Positions 58,372 to 64,000 of a DNA stretch of 64,000 nucleotides are shown one piece after another. Where the stretch lies: assembly GCA_026168455.1 (NCBI GenBank), contig CM047426.1:43108307-43172306 (forward strand). Reading direction: 5' to 3'. This DNA comes from Theocolax elegans (taxonomy: Eukaryota > Arthropoda > Insecta > Hymenoptera > Cerocephalidae). Position numbers and translations under genes: made by a program. Every line of letters starts with the position of its first letter. Position 1 is the first letter of the stretch. Below the pieces are notes generated by a model. That model was not told where the DNA came from, ran no database searches, and was given only the letters and a program-made list of their open reading frames with translations.

Positions 58372-58507
58372 CTGTGAAAGCAGTCCCTGAAAGCTGTTCT
58401 GCATATAAATTGTAAGGGCATATTTGAGGATTATTTTGTTCGACAGGAAGAGAACCGGGACATCGCGGATCCTCACTAGTAAACTCGTTGTTGAATCCTG
58501 ATAAATA
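58372..58507 (-). CDS. HGD: Homogentisate 1,2-dioxygenase, N-terminal exon (second coding exon by homology)
   Basis: This 136-bp exon is bounded on minus by GAATTTAG|TATTTATC and TTCACAG|GTAATT. It encodes [40 protein letters not shown] and GTAFT, the highly conserved HGD N-terminus after the short first exon that normally carries only the start Met and a few residues. It begins in phase 0 and ends with one base of a split codon, which matches the two bases that start the exon at 34065-34201. The frame is undamaged. The first exon and promoter should lie at higher coordinates but are not identified. HGD forms oligomers in the cytosol and acts in phenylalanine/tyrosine breakdown. Confidence 0.9.
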
Positions 58508-58514
58508 CTAAATT

Positions 58515-60150
58515 CAAAAACAAATTAGTAATATCTGAATATGTACGTGTACACTATATTAATTATAAATTAAATGTAAGATATATATTATTAATGAAAT
58601 TAATAATTATATTTTGAAGTATGTAAAATATTTATAATTAAATTAAATTTACATTATTTTATGTTATAAATTTTGAATTACTATAAATATTTTGAAATTA
58701 CAAAAGTAGTAGTGAACTTTTATGACAATTTATGATACTATTGCTTATTAATAAATAATTATCTATTAATTTGGTTAATATTTATTTTTTCGTCGGAATC
58801 TAAAAAGTAATATATTAATAATTATTATAAATATTTTACTAACTCTAAAATATAGCATATTATGCGGCTACTTATTTATTTTTATTTCATTATAACTACT
58901 TAATGAATTGTGCTGCGTTAAAATATAAGTACAAAAGAAAATTAAAAAGAATCCTTAGGTAGAATTAATAATGCTTCTGATAATTCGTTATTAGCGCACC
59001 TTCAGCTCGTCCCTCATCTTATTGACTGTTTAAAGAATACTCCTTGAGTCACAGATTCCAGCCGGTTTTATAACTGCGGCTGTAACTTGAAATTATGCAA
59101 ATGATGTTTACGACGATAGATCGAGCACCCAATCAAGAATCGTGGATTTGTAGGCACGACTAATTTACGTGTTAGTCACGAAGCAGATGGCTGATTTAAT
59201 TCTTACTTATACTTCTTTTTCTTTTCTTGTCTTATTCTACGCTATACATGAAACGTATTAGAAATATTTGTAAAGACGAGCCCCCGAGATATAAATGAAA
59301 AACCTTTGTCCATAAATATTACGCAACTGATTATTCGAATAATATTATATTATATAATAATAATAATAAAAATAATTAAAAACCTTTTATATACTATATA
59401 TTTACTACTAATAATTTTACATTCGATTTTCGGAATAAATACTTAAATTAAACTTTAATAAAGAAATTAATGTATTCCATTATTTAACAAAATGTTAGAA
59501 AATGCAAGATTTTAAATTAACCTCTTCTTATATACATACACATTAAAAACATGGAACAGTATATATATAATCAAGAATTAAACTTATTGTTTTCATATAT
59601 ATCTTATATATATTCTTATGCATCATATAAAAATATTTGAATTATTATGTACATTTTAAAATGTAAAGTCATTCAGAGATTGTGTATAAAAATTTTGTGC
59701 ATATGGTGATTCGTGCACTTTAGGAATTAAACACAAACAAATGAGGATTTATTGTTTGCAGTGTAGTAATATATATATATATTCTACACAATAAACTAAT
59801 TAATAATTATATTAATTATATTGATGAAAATATAATATGTAAAAAATATTTTTTAGATATTTCTTGAGTACGTAAATTTATTATATGCTCTAAATGCTAT
59901 TATATAGGAAATTTCATTATCATTCATTATTAAATTACACTATTTCGCATAGTCAAATAATTTTTCACTGCCAAAATAGTAAAAGTATTATCTATTTCAT
60001 ATAGTCAAATAATTTTTCACTTTTAAAATAGTAAAAGTAGAGACTGTTAAAAAAATTAAAACTATTATAAAAAAATAACAATAGTTATAAACTTTTATAA
60101 TTTTTTTTGAAGTCATAAGACCGAAGTTTGATCAGAAAAGAAGTGACCCT
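58515..60150. other. Region expected to hold HGD exon 1 and promoter; none identified
   Basis: The sequence is AT-rich except 58990-59170, which is of mixed composition and would be the best place for a promoter. A four- to six-codon first exon cannot be recognised by eye. Confidence 0.35.
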
Positions 60151-60154
60151 ACTA

Positions 60155-60350
60155 GCACGCAACGTTGTGGCAACTTTGTGGCAACGTTATCTTAGCAACA
60201 TTACAACGTAAGAAGCATTACGACATTGGAAAAACGTTGCTACAACGTGGGAAATGTCCGCTAATATTTTGAAACCAATGTTGAAATAATGTCTAAGCAA
60301 CGTTGAAAAACAACCTACAAAATCTGCTTTGTCTAAGTTGAATAAATGTT
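60155..60350. repeat. AACGTTG-rich repeat, copy 2
   Basis: CAACGTTGTGGCAACTTTGT, GCAACATTACAACG and GCAACGTTGAAAAAC relate it to 6050-6315. Confidence 0.6.
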
Positions 60351-60424
60351 CTGGGATAGTTTAATAATATTTATGTGAACGTATAGAAAAATTTTTAAAA
60401 TATTAAAAAGAAAATAAAAAAAAA

Positions 60425-60490
60425 TTTCTCGTTTGGGGATTAGAACCTCCGATCTTTAACTCCGGACGCTTGCTCTCTACCAATTCCCAT
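60425..60490 (-). other. tRNA-like sequence (degenerate Pol III promoter)
   Basis: On minus, TTGGTAGAGAGC resembles an A box and GGTTCTAATCCC a B box (one change from GGTTCGAATCC). Spacing fits a tRNA, with TAAAG in the anticodon-loop region. It is probably a tRNA pseudogene or SINE head next to the AACGTTG repeat. Confidence 0.4.
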
Positions 60491-60499
60491 ACGAAAATA

Positions 60500-61880
60500 A
60501 TTTGCATAATTTTCTGTAAAAAAATATACAATTTTTATTGCATATTTTTATGCAAAAATTAATACAAATAAACATACATTTTTCTGCACAATTTTTTGCA
60601 ATTTTACATATTTTTATGCAAAGATTTCGCACACATATTTTTGTACGTAATTTTATGCAGAAATTTCTTAATATATAATTATTTAATTAACAAGAGTCAG
60701 GAAAGAAATGTGAGGTAATTAAATAAAACCTAGAGATTATAAATTTTATAATTATATTAATTTATAAAAATATTTATATAAAATATGTATATAAAATATG
60801 TTTAAATAAAATAAAATATTTAGTAACCCATCAATTTATCAACTCTTGTTTTAATCTTTTTGCACATTCACTTAAGGGGATGTCGGATACTCCTGAAAAT
60901 ACCTACCTTACCGCCCTGGTGGAATCAACAAAAATTTTGTAGCCATTTACTGAGTAGCGTTCTCATGTCAATCTATAAACTAACTAGGACGCTTGGTCAG
61001 GTCGTGTACAGGAATGAAACGCTTTTTCGAACCTTTCCTCCCTATTTCATGGTTTTCATTCCATTTTACAAACCTTTTCTGAACATTATAAATGCTTTTG
61101 GAATTTTAAGTAGACTAAGAAAAATGGGCCATTTTAGCTAGGAATAATAGCTATGAACAAGCTCCTAAAAATGATTTGACTTAATTTGAGAGAAAAATGA
61201 TAAACGTTAAAATATCTTTAAAAGTACTATTTATATAGCGTAAATAAGCGTCTGTATCTATTACAAATGGTAAAACCGATCAAATTTCACAACACGCTTT
61301 AAGTTTTCTTTACAGGATTATACCCAAAAAGTTGTTTCATATTTGATGAAGGTTATGTCCATCTAAGAAATGGTCAAGAAAGCTGTGAAAAAGCGTTTCA
61401 TTTTGAGATAGAACCTGACCAGTTTCACTGGCCATTTCTTAATTTCAAGCCCATTTTTCATATTTAAAATTCTACTAGGGCGGTATAGTCGGTAATTTTG
61501 ACTTTTTCTTTTTTAAATAAGAATTGAGGTTTTATTTTGAAAAGTACGAACGTCAAGCCCTTCAATTTTTTATGAGGAAGCTCTAAATAAATTTTAAATC
61601 AGTAAAAATAAATATTTTTAATATGATTCTTTGGTTTGAAAATTTCGAACTCAAACATCGTACCTTTAATACATATAAAATTTAACGAAAATTTAGCTAA
61701 ATCATCACCATAATTTATATGAGGGCTTGACGTTCTTACTTTTTGAAAAAAATAAGAAAAGCAATAAAGAAATCTACTATTACCTTCCCCCACTCCACTA
61801 AGATTTTTAAGAATTGGCAGGTTCACGACATGTCTTAACAAATGTTATCAAAAAAATTTTATTCAAATTATTTTTATAAA
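60500..61880. other. Non-coding stretch
   Basis: A 93-codon frame at 60860-61141 and an 80-codon frame on minus at 61599-61841 show no recognisable motif. TTTTTATGCA-type words recur at 60540-60660. Confidence 0.4.
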
Positions 61881-61881
61881 G

Positions 61882-62616
61882 TGTAACGGGGTACAATCCC
61901 TCGCGTAGGTAGGGGTAAAGGGATCGGTTGCTACGGCACTGCCTAGTTATACTCCCTAGGCGGTGCCCCGAAAGTGCGCGGCGGATTCAAATCAGCGAAC
62001 CCCGCGCACGACTTGCCGTTGCGATGTCCGTTAACAACCGCGAGATCACTTGCCGATCTCGCGTCATTGTACAGCTATAAACGTCGTGAGCTGAAAAAGA
62101 CCGCGAATAATAGGCAATAAATTCGCGGTAAATTTATCTCGGCTGCTCCTGAAACGGAGAGGGCGGTATTCGGGATAACGGGAATAACGTACGCCGGTAA
62201 TTAATGATCAAACTTGTACTCGCTTTCTCTCTCGCACGCTTACGCGATCGCACTTTGGCTTCCTCGCCGACGCGCGCGGGCGAGATCCGCCGATCCCTAG
62301 CTTAAAGGTATAGCCGTAAAGAAAGAGTCTTTACGGCTTCGGTGGCTCGCGAGTGGTGCACCACGTACCTTTACTCTTACCGTCGACGCGTTTGGCTTCA
62401 CTAGTTTTCCCTCTCTGTTGAGCTCTCGCGCGCGGCAACTTCGCCGTCCTTGCAGGTTCCTGGGGAGTCGCTGGAGCCGTGCACTGAACACCAGCACGCT
62501 CACCCCACAAAATCACACACTCTTCGCGGCGCGAACTCCTGAACCCGGGCAAGAATCCGTAACACCGATTTTCCACTCTTGCCACGAATTAGCAAGGAAG
62601 ACACCGGCGACGTGTC
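61882..62616. mobile_element. GC-rich LTR-like island
   Basis: It starts TGTAACGGGGTACAATCC and is markedly GC-rich compared with everything around it (GTGCGCGGCGGATTC, CGCGCGGGCGAGATCC). After the MITE at 62619-63537 the same composition resumes at 63540-63740, so the MITE interrupted one unit. An LTR or solo LTR is my reading. A CpG-like promoter is possible, since AAGATGGCGGC (YY1-like) occurs near 63632. Confidence 0.4.
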
Positions 62617-62618
62617 TA

Positions 62619-63537
62619 CACTGAGAGAAAGGAATATTTGTGAGAAAGAAATTGTGCATTTGTTACTAAAAATTTACATTTACTTGTAACAAAACATATA
62701 TTTGTTTGATATTAACACGAAGTTCTTAACTACTAAGATTATAGATAATTTTAGAACTGCGTTTTTGTAAAGAAATAATTCTTAACAGTTAATGAATGCA
62801 ATCTTGTATATAAAACGTTACGATAATATTTAATATTAAGGGGGTTTCATACTCAATTTTTGATGATTAATTAATAAAAAAGTAGAAGTACCGTATGTGA
62901 AAAAATAAGAGAAGAATCGCCTTCGTTTATTGACAATCTAACTGTGTGCTGAATTTTAAATTAAAATATTATTGCGTTTTCGAAAAAGTCTTACCAAAAA
63001 TATCAAATTTTTTCACCTCGTTGAGGTTAGGTTTACATTTTTGTTAAGACTTTTCTCAAAAACGCAATATAATTTTAATCTGAATTTCGGCACACAGTTA
63101 TATTGTAAATGAAGGCGCCTCTTCTCTTACTTTTTCACATACTGTTTTATTATTACAAAATTACTAATATTCGCTATTGCCGATAAGGTAGGGAGGATAA
63201 ATATTGACTATGGCATCCCGTTAACTCAATGTGCATATTATGTACATAAATATTATTGTACAGAAGAAAATTGTATATAAATAAAATTATATCAGATTAA
63301 ATTAATATTATTAAGTAACGAAATAATGTGTGTTAATAATTACAACTCAGGCATTAACAGTTAATACTTGACTTTTGTAATTTTGAACACAAAATAGGAA
63401 TGAATGATAGTTTAACTGTTAAGAACTGCCTCAAATAATACTTAACTGCAAAGAAATATTCATTTGCTCCTATTTAAGTCATCAGATCTTAAATATTAAG
63501 AAACGTCAATTGACTCAAATATTCCTTTCTCTCAGTG
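62619..63537. mobile_element. TA-flanked MITE
   Basis: A 22-bp perfect terminal inverted repeat starts CACTGAGAGAAAGG at 62619 and ends at 63537, flanked by TA at 62617-62618 and 63538-63539, as in Tc1/mariner insertions. A second inner inverted repeat occupies about 62870-63155. No transposase is present. Confidence 0.85.
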
Positions 63538-63744
63538 TACATACGATGACTCGCATAAACTCTCTCTCTACTCTCCTCAGCAAGCTTGCGCGTCAGTAGT
63601 ATGTGGGGTACTATAGGAAAAAATGGCGGCCAAGATGGCGGCGGCGGTGGGGCGAAGTAGGAAAACTCGGAGAAAGTCGGGAATTTTGGCGGATGGTCGT
63701 GTGTCTGCGTGACATGAGTCATAGTGTTGGAGGTGTTGAGCGGG

Positions 63745-64000
63745 CCCTGTTGAAAAAATCGAGGTGGATATCCAGCTCGATTTCGAGGTCGATTTCGAGC
63801 TGGATTTCGAGCTGGATTCGACTCGATTTTCGCTCGATTTGACTCGATTTTTGGCCTCGATTTCGAGCTGAATCGACCTCAAGTGGAGACTCGATTTCGA
63901 GCTGTGGATCGGACTCGATTTCGAGCTCGATTGGCCTCGACTTCGAGCTGTGGATCGACCTCGATTTCGAGCTCGATTGGCCTCAATTTCGGGCTGTGGA
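63745..64000 (+). mobile_element. Left end of a second CCCTGT-type transposon, truncated by the window
   Basis: CCCTGTTGAAAAAATCGAGG at 63745 matches the terminus of the CMC element at 49393. It is followed by GATTTCGAGCTCGATTGGCC-type repeats analogous to, but distinct from, the GATTTCCAGGTGG repeats there. The element continues beyond 64000. Confidence 0.7.

Noticed and set aside
60860..61141. 93-codon plus frame
   Set aside because: There is no recognisable domain or conserved composition, and no supporting signals.

Overview
The window looks like a transposon-saturated, AT-rich stretch of an insect nuclear genome. Three things point to an insect: spliced homogentisate 1,2-dioxygenase (HGD) exons, nuclear-type fragments of OSGEPL1, DNALI1 and ANKLE2-like genes, and the transposon mix (LINEs with GA-rich 3' tails, Penelope-like, Gypsy, Polinton, CMC/EnSpm and tRNA- or 5S-derived SINEs). 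A hymenopteran is my best guess, from the overall repeat flavour only. There is no operon-like organisation. Nearly every long open frame is either a mobile-element remnant or an artefact of a simple repeat.

Host genes: the only clear functional gene is HGD on the minus strand. One coding exon lies at 58372-58507 and the next at 34065-34201. Their splice phases match across an intron of about 24 kb, and the remaining HGD exons are not recognised here. That intron has accumulated most of the inserts in the right half of the window. These include a near-complete but frameshifted CR1/Jockey-group LINE (34985-38515), an isolated first exon resembling OSGEPL1, a broken DNALI1-like gene fused behind an ANKLE2-like fragment, a CMC/EnSpm-type transposon with a 2.4-kb 22-bp minisatellite, and a 2.4-kb inverted repeat with a SINE in its spacer.

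Left part: 1-345 is the end of a lysine-rich ORF followed by a purine tract, possibly a retroelement 3' end. At 1640 a good TATA box precedes a region (1935-2632) holding nine hairpins. Each closes on the same 9-nt loop (about TGTWRNRCT between GC and GC), while the stems differ in sequence and stay paired. I read this as a candidate structured non-coding RNA that I cannot assign to a known family. From 2953 to 5990 lie two nested families of fold-back elements inserted in (TA)n tracts.

Self-cleaving RNAs: three hammerhead-type ribozymes have complete cores. The one at 5287-5355 and the one at 27772-27836 share one architecture (5-bp stem I, 14-nt loop I, 3-bp stem II, 16-nt loop II), and in each the two loops are complementary over 11 and 8 bp using unrelated sequences. 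The third (11565-11610) is of the short-stem-III Penelope type and sits exactly on the axis of a near-perfect 466-bp palindrome. Three further degenerate Penelope-type copies are present.

The middle (12.9-31 kb) is a mosaic: 5S-derived SINE, LINE 3' ends, a Polinton pX-like fragment, a tRNA-like SINE inside terminal inverted repeats, a 28-bp tandem repeat, Penelope GIY-YIG, fold-back elements, a piggyBac-type MITE and a decayed Gypsy pol. The right end holds a GC-rich LTR-like island split by a TA-flanked MITE, then the left terminus of a second CCCTGT-type transposon running off the window.
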